From NCBI GenBank assembly GCA_021772095.1, contig JADYXR010000006.1, positions 62,001 through 126,000 on the forward strand: DNA of 64,000 bases. Reading direction: 5' to 3'. Positions 47,460-56,677 of the stretch are shown here, piece after piece. Origin of the DNA: Candidatus Obscuribacter sp. (GTDB lineage Bacteria > Cyanobacteriota > Vampirovibrionia > Obscuribacterales > Obscuribacteraceae). The notes below the pieces were generated by a model, which was not told where the DNA came from, ran no database searches, and was given only the letters and a program-made list of their open reading frames with translations. The number at the start of each line of letters is the position of its first letter. Positions within the stretch are counted from its first letter, which is position 1. The position numbers and the translations under genes were made by a program.

Positions 47460-47735
47460 AGCGCGTTGTCGAATTTATCTAAACGTTATCGGATTTCCCT
47501 CTGTGCCACCACTCTTACCGAAGTTACTATTAGCGCCGCGCTTGAGGCTGATGCAAAGAGAAGTTAACAAGTTCTCAGCTGGCCCGACAAAACACCGGCG
47601 ACTGCCATAAAATAATAGCCTTGCTTGTTGTTTGGTCTTTGGCTGTCAGGTTGGTGATACCTGAAGCCGCGGTCCTGCACCTGGTTGGTTGTTTCCGGCA
47701 TTAAACTGTTTTCGAACATCAGGAGAAGTTCCAAG

Positions 47736-48170
47736 ATGAAATATCCAAAGCTCACATTGACATCTCTGGCTATCGCAGCCGTGTCAGGCGCCATTTATTT
47801 GTGCGCTCCTGCTATCAGCCAGACCGCCGGATTGGTCCCGACGGGCAATTGCAGCCTGCCAGCCGGACAATACATGATGACCAATATGAGAACAGGGCAA
47901 GCAGTTTACGTCGAGATCGATACGACCGGCAGACTGATGGCACAAGACCCTAAAGCGCTTCAATTCGCGGTTTCACCACTGAATTACAACGGCAACAATA
48001 ACACCGGCGGATTTGGTCTTGGCACCACCGGCGGCACCATCCCTGGTGACCCCAATGCCGATCCAAATCAAAAAGGCGGAATGTGGGGTGGCTTGCTAAA
48101 GCAAGGCGTTCAATCGATCATGAACAACAGAACGGCTCCAACAGCGGCGCCCAATGGTTATCAGCAATAA
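47736..48170 (+). CDS. Small exported Gly/Asn/Pro-rich protein
   Basis: ATG 47736 has AGGAGA nine bases upstream; upstream in-frame codons are discarded. The 144-residue product has a signal peptide (to ~residue 29, AISQT). A short folded-looking part follows, with LPAGQYMMTNMRTGQAVYVEI, then a Gly/Thr/Asn-rich tail. No family is recognised. Confidence 0.6.
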   Translation: MKYPKLTLTSLAIAAVSGAIYLCAPAISQTAGLVPTGNCSLPAGQYMMTNMRTGQAVYVEIDTTGRLMAQDPKALQFAVSPLNYNGNNNTGGFGLGTTGGTIPGDPNADPNQKGGMWGGLLKQGVQSIMNNRTAPTAAPNGYQQ

Positions 48171-48275
48171 CGACCGATAATCGAACCAGTAATAAAGCCT
48201 GACTAGCTGCGGATCGCGCGATGGGACAGGTGTGGCATGGAATTGCGGGCTCCCCTGAAAGGCGCGCGATAGATA

Positions 48276-50747
48276 ATGTTATTTATCGAGTTTGGTCAAC
48301 AAAAAGCGGATAAAATGGGAAAGAAATACAATACGGGTCTCGATCAGAAGACGAATTCGGCGAGCGAACCCCAGAAGGTCAGCGACCTTGCACTCGTGGA
48401 CGGCATGGTAGGTCAAGAATCAAAACTCCCAGCGGAAAATTTCGAACCGGACCCTAAGAAGCCCGCGGACACTTCCGTTGCCAAAGAAACCGAGAAGCCT
48501 GCCGACAGTTCTGCGGCCAAAGGAACTGCAAAAGAGCCAGCAGCGCCCGCCCAGACAGAGGCCGCAAAGAAAGCCGAAATTGATGACTATTATCGGGAAG
48601 ACGACCCGGAAGCCACATCCATCCTTCCGAAGATAGAACCTGTCACCCTTTCCAACATTAAATCCATGAATGACACGCGATTATTTGTCAATCGCGAGCT
48701 CAGCCTTTTGTCTTTCCAGTGGCGTGTTCTGGAAGAAGCGCAAGACTCGCGCAATCCGCTGCTCGAACGATTTAAATTCTTGTCGATTTGCGGCTCCAAC
48801 ATGGATGAATTTTTCATGGTGCGAGTGGCCGGATTGAAGCGCCAGCTGGAAGCCGGCAGCCTCACCACTGGTCCGGATGGAATGACTCCACTGGAACAGC
48901 TGGATGCAATCGAAGGCGAAGTAAACAGATTTATCGCCGAAGCACAGAACATTCTCACCCAATCGTTGATGCCCGGGCTTGATGAAGCCGGAGTTATCAT
49001 CGTCGATTACAACGAACTGTCCACCGAGCAACGCGAAGACATGCGGCAGTATTTCCTGCAGAAAATCTTCCCGATCCTGACGCCGATGGCGTTCGATCCT
49101 GGTCACCCGTTTCCACACATCTCCAACCTCAGTTTAAACTTCGCGGTCTCTGTGCGGAAAAGCAGTAAGGATGTCCGTTTTGCACGGTTGAAAATTCCTG
49201 ATAGTTTGCCTCAGTTGATCGCAATCGCCAGACCGCCTAGCGGGCCGCAGGCTCGACCAGGCAAACAGTACATCTGGATTGATGACGTCATCCAAGCCAA
49301 TCTTGATGCGCTTTTCCCGGGCATGACCATTATCGAAGCACATCCGTTTCACATCACCCGCGATGCTGAAGTAGAAATTCAAGAGTGGGAAGCAAGTGAT
49401 TTGCTCGAAACCACTGAAGAAGGCGTTCGCCAGCGCAAGTTCGGCGACGTCGTCCGCTTGCAGGTAGACCGCGCCATGCCTGCGCACGTGCTCGAAATTT
49501 TGATGACCAATTTGCAGATCGAGCCCTGTGATGTCTATCTTGTGGAAGGGCACTTCCCGCTCTCCAGCTTGAAGTACATCTCATCGGTCGATCGCCCCGA
49601 TTTGAAATATCCGCAATTCGTTCCGCACATTGCCAAAATTTTGAATCCGGACTCGCGAGACGAAGATGAATTCACAGCAATCGCGCGACGAGATATTCTT
49701 CTCAATCATCCTTATGATTCGTTTCAACCTATCGTCAACCTTTTGAATCGCGCTGCTGATGACCCATCCGTGCTCGCAATCAAAATGACTTTGTATCGCG
49801 TCGGTCGAAATTCTCCAGTAGTCGAAGCACTGTTGCGTGCGATGGAGCGCGGAAAACAAGTCGCGGTTGTTGTAGAACTGAAAGCGCGATTCGACGAAGA
49901 AAGTAATATTGAATGGGCCAGAGCACTGGAACGAGAAGGTGTTCACGTTGTCTATGGATTGATCGGTTTAAAAATTCACGCCAAAGTTTTGCTGATTGTC
50001 AGACGTTCAGGTGACTCGATCAAACGATACATTCACTTGAGCACAGGCAACTACAACCCGGTCACCGCCCACATGTACACAGACCTTGGTTTGTTGACGT
50101 CGGACGAAAGCATCGGATCTGACGTCAGCGATCTGTTCAACTATCTGACTGGTTATTCTGCCAAAACAGATTACCGAAAACTGCTTGTAGCGCCGATCAA
50201 CCTGCGTGAAAAAATTGAATCTTTGATTCGAAGAGAGATCGAACATCATAAAAACGGCAAAGAAGGTCATTTGATTTTCAAAGCCAACGCGCTTGTTGAC
50301 GAACGTTTGATTCAACTCTTATACGAAGCATCGCAAGCCGGCGTCAAAGTCGACTTGATCGTGCGCGGCATCTGCTGCCTCAGACCCGGCATTCCAGGCA
50401 TCAGCGAAAACATTCGAGTGATAAGCATTGTCGGCCGATTCCTTGAGCACAGTCGCATCTTCTATTTCAAAAACTGCGGAAACGAAGAAATTTATATCGG
50501 CAGCGCCGATTCAATGCCGCGTAACTTGGACCGCCGAGTTGAAGTAGTCTTCCCTATAGAAGATCCGGGTCTGAACCGCTACATCAAGGAAAATCTGTTG
50601 GACCTCTACTTGAGTGACACTGCACGTGTTCGAGTCATGCAAGCAGACGGTTCCTATGTGCGCGTTCCACCGACACCGGATACGGCACCAGTTGATTGCC
50701 AACAAATTCTTTTGGAAAACATCGCGCACAGCTGGTCTCAGCGATAG
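48276..50747 (+). CDS. ppk1: Polyphosphate kinase 1 with long N-terminal extension
   Basis: The product has 823 residues from ATG 48276; ATG 48315 is an equally possible start. PPK1 proper begins near residue 130 (RLFVNRELSLLSFQWRVLEEA). It carries the active-site segments KIHAKVLLI, HLSTGNYNP, the autophosphorylated-His region HSRIFYFKN and SADSMPRNLDRRVEV. It reversibly polymerises the gamma-phosphate of ATP into polyphosphate. The first ~125 residues are an acidic, Lys/Ala/Pro-rich extension not found in most PPK1 proteins. No exopolyphosphatase or phosphate regulator is adjacent. Confidence 0.95.
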   Translation: MLFIEFGQQKADKMGKKYNTGLDQKTNSASEPQKVSDLALVDGMVGQESKLPAENFEPDPKKPADTSVAKETEKPADSSAAKGTAKEPAAPAQTEAAKKAEIDDYYREDDPEATSILPKIEPVTLSNIKSMNDTRLFVNRELSLLSFQWRVLEEAQDSRNPLLERFKFLSICGSNMDEFFMVRVAGLKRQLEAGSLTTGPDGMTPLEQLDAIEGEVNRFIAEAQNILTQSLMPGLDEAGVIIVDYNELSTEQREDMRQYFLQKIFPILTPMAFDPGHPFPHISNLSLNFAVSVRKSSKDVRFARLKIPDSLPQLIAIARPPSGPQARPGKQYIWIDDVIQANLDALFPGMTIIEAHPFHITRDAEVEIQEWEASDLLETTEEGVRQRKFGDVVRLQVDRAMPAHVLEILMTNLQIEPCDVYLVEGHFPLSSLKYISSVDRPDLKYPQFVPHIAKILNPDSRDEDEFTAIARRDILLNHPYDSFQPIVNLLNRAADDPSVLAIKMTLYRVGRNSPVVEALLRAMERGKQVAVVVELKARFDEESNIEWARALEREGVHVVYGLIGLKIHAKVLLIVRRSGDSIKRYIHLSTGNYNPVTAHMYTDLGLLTSDESIGSDVSDLFNYLTGYSAKTDYRKLLVAPINLREKIESLIRREIEHHKNGKEGHLIFKANALVDERLIQLLYEASQAGVKVDLIVRGICCLRPGIPGISENIRVISIVGRFLEHSRIFYFKNCGNEEIYIGSADSMPRNLDRRVEVVFPIEDPGLNRYIKENLLDLYLSDTARVRVMQADGSYVRVPPTPDTAPVDCQQILLENIAHSWSQR

Positions 50748-50923
50748 TCGCGGCACCAGTTTAAAAGGCACCCAATTACTTCGACACTTGCCGTCATTGC
50801 TTCGATTGTTGCACTGGGACGTTCTTCTCTGCCTGGTTCTCGAACCACTGGCAGTGTGCTCGTCACGTGATCGATTTTATTTCGGTCGTTTCATCAGGGC
50901 AAATGTCGATAATTTCCTTTTTC

Positions 50924-50951
50924 TTGCAGAATGTTGGCGCGATACTATAAT
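50924..50951 (+). promoter_or_regulatory. Candidate promoter upstream of the Dam-like gene
   Basis: An exact TATAAT (50946-50951) has a weak TTGCAG (50924-50929) sixteen bases before it. This would leave a ~105-base leader before the GTG start. The remainder of the 315-base gap (50748-51062) shows no gene. Confidence 0.4.
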
Positions 50952-51062
50952 GAATATAGATATCGTTTAAATAGCCTGGATGCATACATCCGACTCATAA
51001 ATAACAGTTCGTAAGATAGCGCGGCACGATAATGTGCGGCGCGGGAAAGGAAGCGGAAGATC

Positions 51063-51890
51063 GTGGTCGAATCATTTACTCGCCAATCTTCGGCGATATT
51101 TCTTCCAAATGAACGCGGCATTCGCCCGCCCCTGAAATGGGCCGGCGGAAAGCGCTGGTTGGTATCACATGTGAAACCAATCTATGAACGTTATCAGAAG
51201 CAACGATTAGTCGAACCATTCTGCGGCGGACTGGCGGTCACGCTTGGCCTTTTGCCCGACAAAGCAATTCTCAACGACATCAATCCGCATGCCATCAACT
51301 TCTACAACTGGTTGAAGCGCGGCTTGATGATTGCGATCGAGATGAACAATGACGAGATTTCGTATTATAGAAATCGCGAAAAGTTCAACCAATTGATTCT
51401 TGCAGGAGCCCAGGATTCGCGGGCAGCAGCGGAGCTGTTCTACTATCTAAACCGCACCGGATACAATGGCTTATGCCGCTTCAATAAGAAGGGCTTGTTC
51501 AACGTGCCGTTCGGTAAATACAAAAACATCAACTACAAGCGCGATTTCAGAGACTACAAAAACGCATTCTTTGATTGGCATTTTACGCTTGGTGATTTCG
51601 AACTCCTTGATGTAACAGCAAAAGACTTTATCTACGCCGATCCTCCATACGACGTCGAATTCACTCAGTATGCTCAAGAAGGTTTCAACTGGGAAGATCA
51701 GGAGCGACTCGCTCGTTGGCTGGCATCACACCGCGGTCAGGTGGTTGTTTCAAACCAGGCAACAGAGCGAATCATCAGTCTCTACGAAAAACATAAATTC
51801 CAAATTGAAATTCTCGACGCACCACGGATGATCAGCTGTACTGGAGATCGCACCAAAGCGAAAGAAATTCTCGCGTACAGAAACATCTAG
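51063..51890 (+). CDS. Dam-type (D12 class) DNA adenine N6-methyltransferase, orphan
   Basis: The protein has 275 residues. The AdoMet and catalytic motifs are PLKWAGGKRWL (motif X/I region), VEPFCGGLAVTLGLL and YADPPYD (motif IV, DPPY), with the RTGYNGLCRFN segment typical of Dam/DpnM enzymes. It should methylate adenine N6 in double-stranded DNA; the target site (GATC in close relatives) is not provable here. No restriction endonuclease gene is adjacent, so it looks like a solitary methylase. The start is GTG 51063 with GGAAG upstream. It ends in TAG, showing that this codon normally terminates here. Confidence 0.9.
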   Translation: MVESFTRQSSAIFLPNERGIRPPLKWAGGKRWLVSHVKPIYERYQKQRLVEPFCGGLAVTLGLLPDKAILNDINPHAINFYNWLKRGLMIAIEMNNDEISYYRNREKFNQLILAGAQDSRAAAELFYYLNRTGYNGLCRFNKKGLFNVPFGKYKNINYKRDFRDYKNAFFDWHFTLGDFELLDVTAKDFIYADPPYDVEFTQYAQEGFNWEDQERLARWLASHRGQVVVSNQATERIISLYEKHKFQIEILDAPRMISCTGDRTKAKEILAYRNI

Positions 51891-52232
51891 TCGGTCCTTC
51901 TATTACACAGGTGAACCTCACCGGGCAGCAGAATACCGGCACCGTGGATGGTGCTGTCTCATTATTTCATTTTGACAAAGGATGGGTTGGGGAGACTGAT
52001 TGCTATCATCTATAGATTGAGCAATTCTCTGATCACGCTAAAGGCGCCACAAAGGGCAAGAAATATGAGAAACAACGAAGTGAAAACTGTCAGTGATTCC
52101 ATCTTTGCGTTAGCCTTCTCTCTTCGTTAAACACAACAGATCACATCTGACATCTGTGTTGTTCATAATGGTGGCACTTACCTGACATCAGCATGCCACT
52201 AAATACGATGTCCGTCAACAAAAATTTTGCAG
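51891..52232. other. 342-bp intergenic region with inverted repeats
   Basis: No gene is supported. The region lies between convergent genes. It contains CAGAT-cac-ATCTG within a larger imperfect hairpin (about 52131-52162) and GTGGCA/TGCCAC arms (52171-52176 and 52194-52199). Neither is followed by a T-run, so terminator function is uncertain. Confidence 0.4.
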
Positions 52233-53906
52233 CTAAATCGTCACCCGTTCAACAGCTTTCCCGAGCCATTGAGTGCTCGGCATTACTGATGGTTCCGGCG
52301 TCTTCGGAGCGATCAATGCGTCGATTCTATTCCACGCATCAGCGCACCCCAGAATCACCAGCTTGTCGACGAACCGAGAGAAGGTCATATATACAAACGA
52401 CTTCAATTCATCATCTGTACTTTCGACGAATCGATTGTCCAGATCGATCACGATAACTACGCGACTTTCCAATCCTTGAAAGGTGTGACAGCGACTGAGG
52501 ACGGCATGGTTAGGCACATCCGACTGTCGTCTCACGATGCGACTGTTTCCTTTCAAACGAGCTTTAAATGCAGCGGATAAACGAGGCAAGCGGTGAGTGA
52601 TGATGGCAACATCGGTAGCGATAAAACTGCCTTTGTCGACCAGATCAGAAAAAACATGCGAGAGGGTTTGTTGGACTTCATCATCGTTGTCGCATTTATA
52701 GAATTCTACTGGTGCAGAACTCATGCGCGTGAATCGCATCGGATGTTTTGCCGAATAGCTGGCACTTAAAATCGAAGAAATCAATGCCGGGCTACGTAGA
52801 TTGATCGACAAATGTGAGACCGAATCCACTGCTGGAGGACTATGGCCAGTGTCTTTTAGTTGATTGTCGTCAACGAAATAAAACAGGCGTCCATTCTCGG
52901 GATCGACCAGTGATGCTTCCAACGACTGCCACCAGTTCAGTCTGAAATCTTGAGCGTCATCAACGATGATGGCGTTAAACTTCAAATCCGGTTCTGACAC
53001 CATCGCTTTGTGAAGCACATCCGGAAACTTTTCCAACCAGGCTCGATTGTTCCAGCCACCAGGGACGGTGAGTCCGGCTTGCTTGGCCATGCGCAAACAA
53101 AGCGCGTGATACGAAGTCACCACCAGGTTCGGAACATCTTTGAGCAGGTCCTCGAGGTGATCGGCAAGCGCTCGACTGAAGCAAGTCAGAAGAGTTCTTT
53201 GGCCCGACTCGGCAAGACGTCTAGCGGTTGAAATCGCAAGCCATGTCTTACCGCTACCGGCACAGCCCGTTATTCTTGCGCGTTTCGCCCAGTTTAGATC
53301 GAATAGGGCTTTGGTTTGCTCTTCGGTGAGCGAAACATTTTGCTCGTGCATGAGCATCAAAGTTCGATGATCGAATAATTTAAAACCTTTTGGTTCCGAC
53401 ACACAGAGATTGGATGCATTTCGCAAGCCATATCCTTTTCTTGAGACAAGCCGCATGGATAAAGAAAGCAGCATTCTTTCGATTAGTTGTTTCTTGTATC
53501 TCAGTGCGACAAGCGAACGCTCTTTGAGCTGGCGAATGCGTTCTCTGGAAACATTGTGTTTGGTCGCCATCGCTGAGAGTCGAGCCGGCATGTTGCCATC
53601 CAGACCATAATATCGTTCGATGATTTGATATCTGCGCTCGCCGCCTTCGCTTTGCGAAACCAGCGACCTTAGCTGATGTATCATCATCTCGGTCATCGCA
53701 CTTGTGTTCCTGTAGCGTAGTGCCTCCAGCACCGCCTGTGATGCACCGCACTCAACCAGCAAGAGGTTGACTGAAACTTCGCGCTGATAGACAGCAGTCA
53801 GAAGCCGCTCTAGTCCCTGGCGTTTGAGTTCAGTGACACATTGTTTAAACGTAATTGGACTGTATGAGGGTGGGGAAAAATCGATGCCTGAATTCGAGTG
53901 ATCCAT
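52233..53906 (-). CDS. Sigma70 region-4-like HTH fused to UvrD/Rep-type SF1 helicase
   Basis: ATG 53906 with GAGG nine bases upstream gives 557 residues. Residues ~90-137 match sigma70 region 4: RRYQIIERYYGLDG, then NVSRERIRQLKERSLVALR, the -35-recognition helix-turn-helix. Residues ~195-540 are an SF1 helicase/ATPase: Walker A GCAGSGKT (214-221), Walker B VDDAQD (315-320), VDDNQ, NLRSP, HTFQGLE and a final YMTFSRF. The insertions of full-length UvrD are small or absent, so it is a compact motor. Sigma regions 2 and 3 are missing. A link between transcription and repair or unwinding is inference. Confidence 0.88.
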   Translation of the reverse strand: MDHSNSGIDFSPPSYSPITFKQCVTELKRQGLERLLTAVYQREVSVNLLLVECGASQAVLEALRYRNTSAMTEMMIHQLRSLVSQSEGGERRYQIIERYYGLDGNMPARLSAMATKHNVSRERIRQLKERSLVALRYKKQLIERMLLSLSMRLVSRKGYGLRNASNLCVSEPKGFKLFDHRTLMLMHEQNVSLTEEQTKALFDLNWAKRARITGCAGSGKTWLAISTARRLAESGQRTLLTCFSRALADHLEDLLKDVPNLVVTSYHALCLRMAKQAGLTVPGGWNNRAWLEKFPDVLHKAMVSEPDLKFNAIIVDDAQDFRLNWWQSLEASLVDPENGRLFYFVDDNQLKDTGHSPPAVDSVSHLSINLRSPALISSILSASYSAKHPMRFTRMSSAPVEFYKCDNDDEVQQTLSHVFSDLVDKGSFIATDVAIITHRLPRLSAAFKARLKGNSRIVRRQSDVPNHAVLSRCHTFQGLESRVVIVIDLDNRFVESTDDELKSFVYMTFSRFVDKLVILGCADAWNRIDALIAPKTPEPSVMPSTQWLGKAVERVTI

Positions 53907-54166
53907 TAGCTTTACCTCGCAGGACACTATTGACCCTCCGATCGTAAATCCGGCCATGGTCAAAGTAACTGTTGAAATCAACAGTGGCGGGTCAAGACGC
54001 TCTGTGCGACAGATGTTATTGCCGCAGACAGGAGTTGCGCAAATGGACGTTTCAGCGCAATTCAGCCGCGCAATTGCAATCGTGCAAGGACGGGGTATTC
54101 CACGTCAGACTGATCGCGATGGCTTAGTTCATCACGACGACTCAAGTTCCATTTCACCACTGCGTG

Positions 54167-55264
54167 CTAATTCGCTGGTGCGCCCGATGGTGCTACTGGA
54201 ACGGCGCCCGGTGGTGCTACTGGAACCGCGCTCGATGGTGGCGTCACCGGTGCTTCCGTTACTGGCGCTACCGGCGCAGAACCTCTGAGCTTCTCGGCTT
54301 CAGCAAGAATTTCATTAGCATCTCGCGTTCGGTTCATTCCATTGAGTGCTGTGGCATAATCTCCCATCACAGCAAGAAGCTGATCCTGACTCAGTTTTGC
54401 ACGCTCAGTCGGACTGGTGGCAAGCTCGCACATCTCCACTGCTTCTCTATACTTCTTAACGCCAAGGGCCATTTTTACCGTATTCAAACGCAAAGTCACT
54501 GGATTGTACGCGTCGAGTTTCGCGCGTGTAGCCAGACGATAAGCCTGACTATAACTCTCATACGATTTCACTTTCTCGCCAAGCTTCGCTTGTGAGTCAG
54601 AGAGAATGAGCAATGGTTTCAGTCTGTTATCAGAGCCGGGTCCATCGAATTTGCTGAAGCTGGCAAGCGCGCCTTCCAGGTCGGCAACAGCTTTCGCGTC
54701 CTGACCGCGAGAGTTGCTGATTTCGCCGAGCATCAATTGAATCTCGGGAATGCGCTTATCTCTGTCGCCCCAATAACGCTGTCTCAGCGCCAACGATTGC
54801 CGAAGCGGTGCTTCAGCGGCTTCCAGCTTTCCTTTGTTCTTGAGGTCGATTCCAGATTTATAAGTCGCATCAGCGGTTTTCGTGATCTGAAGAACGGCGG
54901 CTCTTTGCGCCTCGACTTGCTGACCGGGTAAGTCGCCCGACATCACCATGGCGCCCTTTGCTGGTTTCGAGGCAGTTTTTGTTTTTGTAGTAGTGGTCGT
55001 TCTGACGCTGGCGCTATTGGCTGCCGGAGCGGTTGTTGTAGTCGTCGAAGAAGCGTTGATGGCTTTGGAAGTAGCCTTACCAGGCGCTCCATAAAGACCA
55101 TTGAGCATGTTGGTCATCCCACCAGTCTTCGGCATCGGCTTCGGAATGCCGACAACACCGGCGTACTCCATCATTCCTTGCGCATAAGTTGCACCGCAAC
55201 ATCCAATCGTGAGGGCCAGCAAGATGCTCAGCCGTTTAGCCCACATGGAACAATCTTTATTCAT
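54167..55264 (-). CDS. Exported helical (TPR-like) protein with Pro/Ala-rich tail
   Basis: From ATG 55264 the protein has 365 residues; ATG 55246 is an alternative. It has a signal peptide (to ~residue 29, ATYAQ) and a Thr/Ala/Lys-rich segment (70-105). A helical region (about 115-330) has TPR-like spacing, including EAEAPLRQSLALRQRYWGD, as in Kinesin-light-chain-type TPRs. The C-terminal tail is of PVAPPGAVPVAPSG type. It probably serves as a periplasmic or surface scaffold. Divergent from the gene at 55465. Confidence 0.7.
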   Translation of the reverse strand: MNKDCSMWAKRLSILLALTIGCCGATYAQGMMEYAGVVGIPKPMPKTGGMTNMLNGLYGAPGKATSKAINASSTTTTTAPAANSASVRTTTTTKTKTASKPAKGAMVMSGDLPGQQVEAQRAAVLQITKTADATYKSGIDLKNKGKLEAAEAPLRQSLALRQRYWGDRDKRIPEIQLMLGEISNSRGQDAKAVADLEGALASFSKFDGPGSDNRLKPLLILSDSQAKLGEKVKSYESYSQAYRLATRAKLDAYNPVTLRLNTVKMALGVKKYREAVEMCELATSPTERAKLSQDQLLAVMGDYATALNGMNRTRDANEILAEAEKLRGSAPVAPVTEAPVTPPSSAVPVAPPGAVPVAPSGAPAN

Positions 55265-55464
55265 AACCAATCCGCCCGGTTCCCGTCAGTAATCTAGTAA
55301 TAGTCGCTAATTGCATTATAGCCGTCCGGAGTCAGGCGGGGCGGCAGATCACGAAATCGTGTTTACTTACTGAAAACCTGATTTAATTTGATATGCTGAT
55401 TGACCAAACATTCGCCTGGGTAGGCTTTCAGTATGCACTCCGTTTTCGCGAGGACAATTTAAAC

Positions 55465-56667
55465 GTGCCTTCTTCCGCCAACAAGATTAAGCTCGGCGAA
55501 CTCCTTATAGACGCTGGAATCATAACCTCCGGCGATTTGACCGAAGCTATCCAAGTATCCAGACGTCTGGGGGTGCCGATTGGGCAAGCCCTTCTGGTGT
55601 CGCGCTGTGTTACCGACAACGTGCTCGAGGCCGCTCTTGAAGCGCAGCCTCTGGTCAAGGACGGGACGATAACTCGGCAAGCGGCAGTCGACGCACTGCG
55701 CAAGTCGTACGAAGAAGGTTCGCCGCTCAGGGATTTTCTCGAGTTCCATGAAGGCACCAGCGAAGACAGCCAACAGACGTCAAAACGTTTGGCTGAACTG
55801 CTTTTGGATTCTGAAATCGTAACCCAAGATCAAGTCGACCAGGCGCTGATGACCAGCTTCTCGTCAGGCATGCCATTGGGAAGCGCACTTGTTCTTGAAG
55901 GTGTGTTGTCGCCATCGCTTTTCCCAAGCATTCTGCGGATCCAGAGAAACATCCGCGAAGGCAAAGTTGGACGCCAGGAAGGCATAAGCGAACTCCGTTC
56001 AACATTTTTGCACTGGATTAAAGCAGAAGAGTCTCTTGCCCGACAGCACGAGATCGAAGGCTCCGGCGAGGTTTACAGTCAGGCAGAAATTGAAGAAGCG
56101 ATTCACTCATTTGTCGCTCCCGAGTATGCAGAACACGCATCGAATATAATTCCGCCAAGCAGTCCGGCTCCGGCTGCGGCTCCCCAGGTCCAACCACCTC
56201 AGCCTGCACCGCGACCAGTGCAACCCCCTCGTGATCCGGTTGTGATCGAGCAGCCTGCTCCAGTAGCTTCCAATGAGCCTGCGCGTCTTTTCGATGTGCT
56301 TAAAGACTCCGGCAACATCAAACCCTCAGACTTGCAATCAGCTTTTGAGAAGATTCTCGACGATCCGATCGCTTCGGGAAAATTATTTATTCTGCTCGGT
56401 CTAACTGATGAGAATGTCGTAAAGAACGCCTTGAAAAGCCAACCTCACCTCAGTAAATACGCACGCAAAGATGATGCGATCAATTCAATTTCGGCGAAAG
56501 CTGGTGAAAACGGAAGCAATGAAGAGGATGACGAGAACGAAGAAGCGAAGGCTCAACGCGAATTTGCTCGTGCTCGAAGAAAAGCAATTTCTACCAAGGT
56601 GCTCGGTGGAATCGCAGTAGGCGCGGCCGTTGCGGGTCTGTCATCTTTGTTCAGACCGAAACGATAA
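55465..56667 (+). CDS. Protein with GspE-N/MshEN-like helical repeats and C-terminal hydrophobic tail
   Basis: GTG 55465 with AGGA ten bases upstream gives 400 residues; ATG 55393 without a site is the alternative. Two clear modules (about residues 5-110 and 115-205) follow the pattern LGELLIDAGIIT, then LGVPIGQALLV, as in the N-terminal domains of type II secretion/type IV pilus ATPases (T2SSE_N). A third, weaker copy follows a Pro-rich linker (about 285-340). The end holds a charged helix and a hydrophobic VLGGIAVGAAVAGL tail. No ATPase domain is attached. T2SSE_N-like domains can bind nucleotides such as c-di-GMP, but the known binding residues cannot be confirmed here. Confidence 0.72.
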   Translation: MPSSANKIKLGELLIDAGIITSGDLTEAIQVSRRLGVPIGQALLVSRCVTDNVLEAALEAQPLVKDGTITRQAAVDALRKSYEEGSPLRDFLEFHEGTSEDSQQTSKRLAELLLDSEIVTQDQVDQALMTSFSSGMPLGSALVLEGVLSPSLFPSILRIQRNIREGKVGRQEGISELRSTFLHWIKAEESLARQHEIEGSGEVYSQAEIEEAIHSFVAPEYAEHASNIIPPSSPAPAAAPQVQPPQPAPRPVQPPRDPVVIEQPAPVASNEPARLFDVLKDSGNIKPSDLQSAFEKILDDPIASGKLFILLGLTDENVVKNALKSQPHLSKYARKDDAINSISAKAGENGSNEEDDENEEAKAQREFARARRKAISTKVLGGIAVGAAVAGLSSLFRPKR

Positions 56668-56677
56668 TTACAGCTGG

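Noticed and set aside
53956..54288. A 110-codon plus-strand frame
   Set aside because: Its second half is antisense to the Pro/Ala-rich tail repeats of the exported protein at 54167, and it shows no domain.
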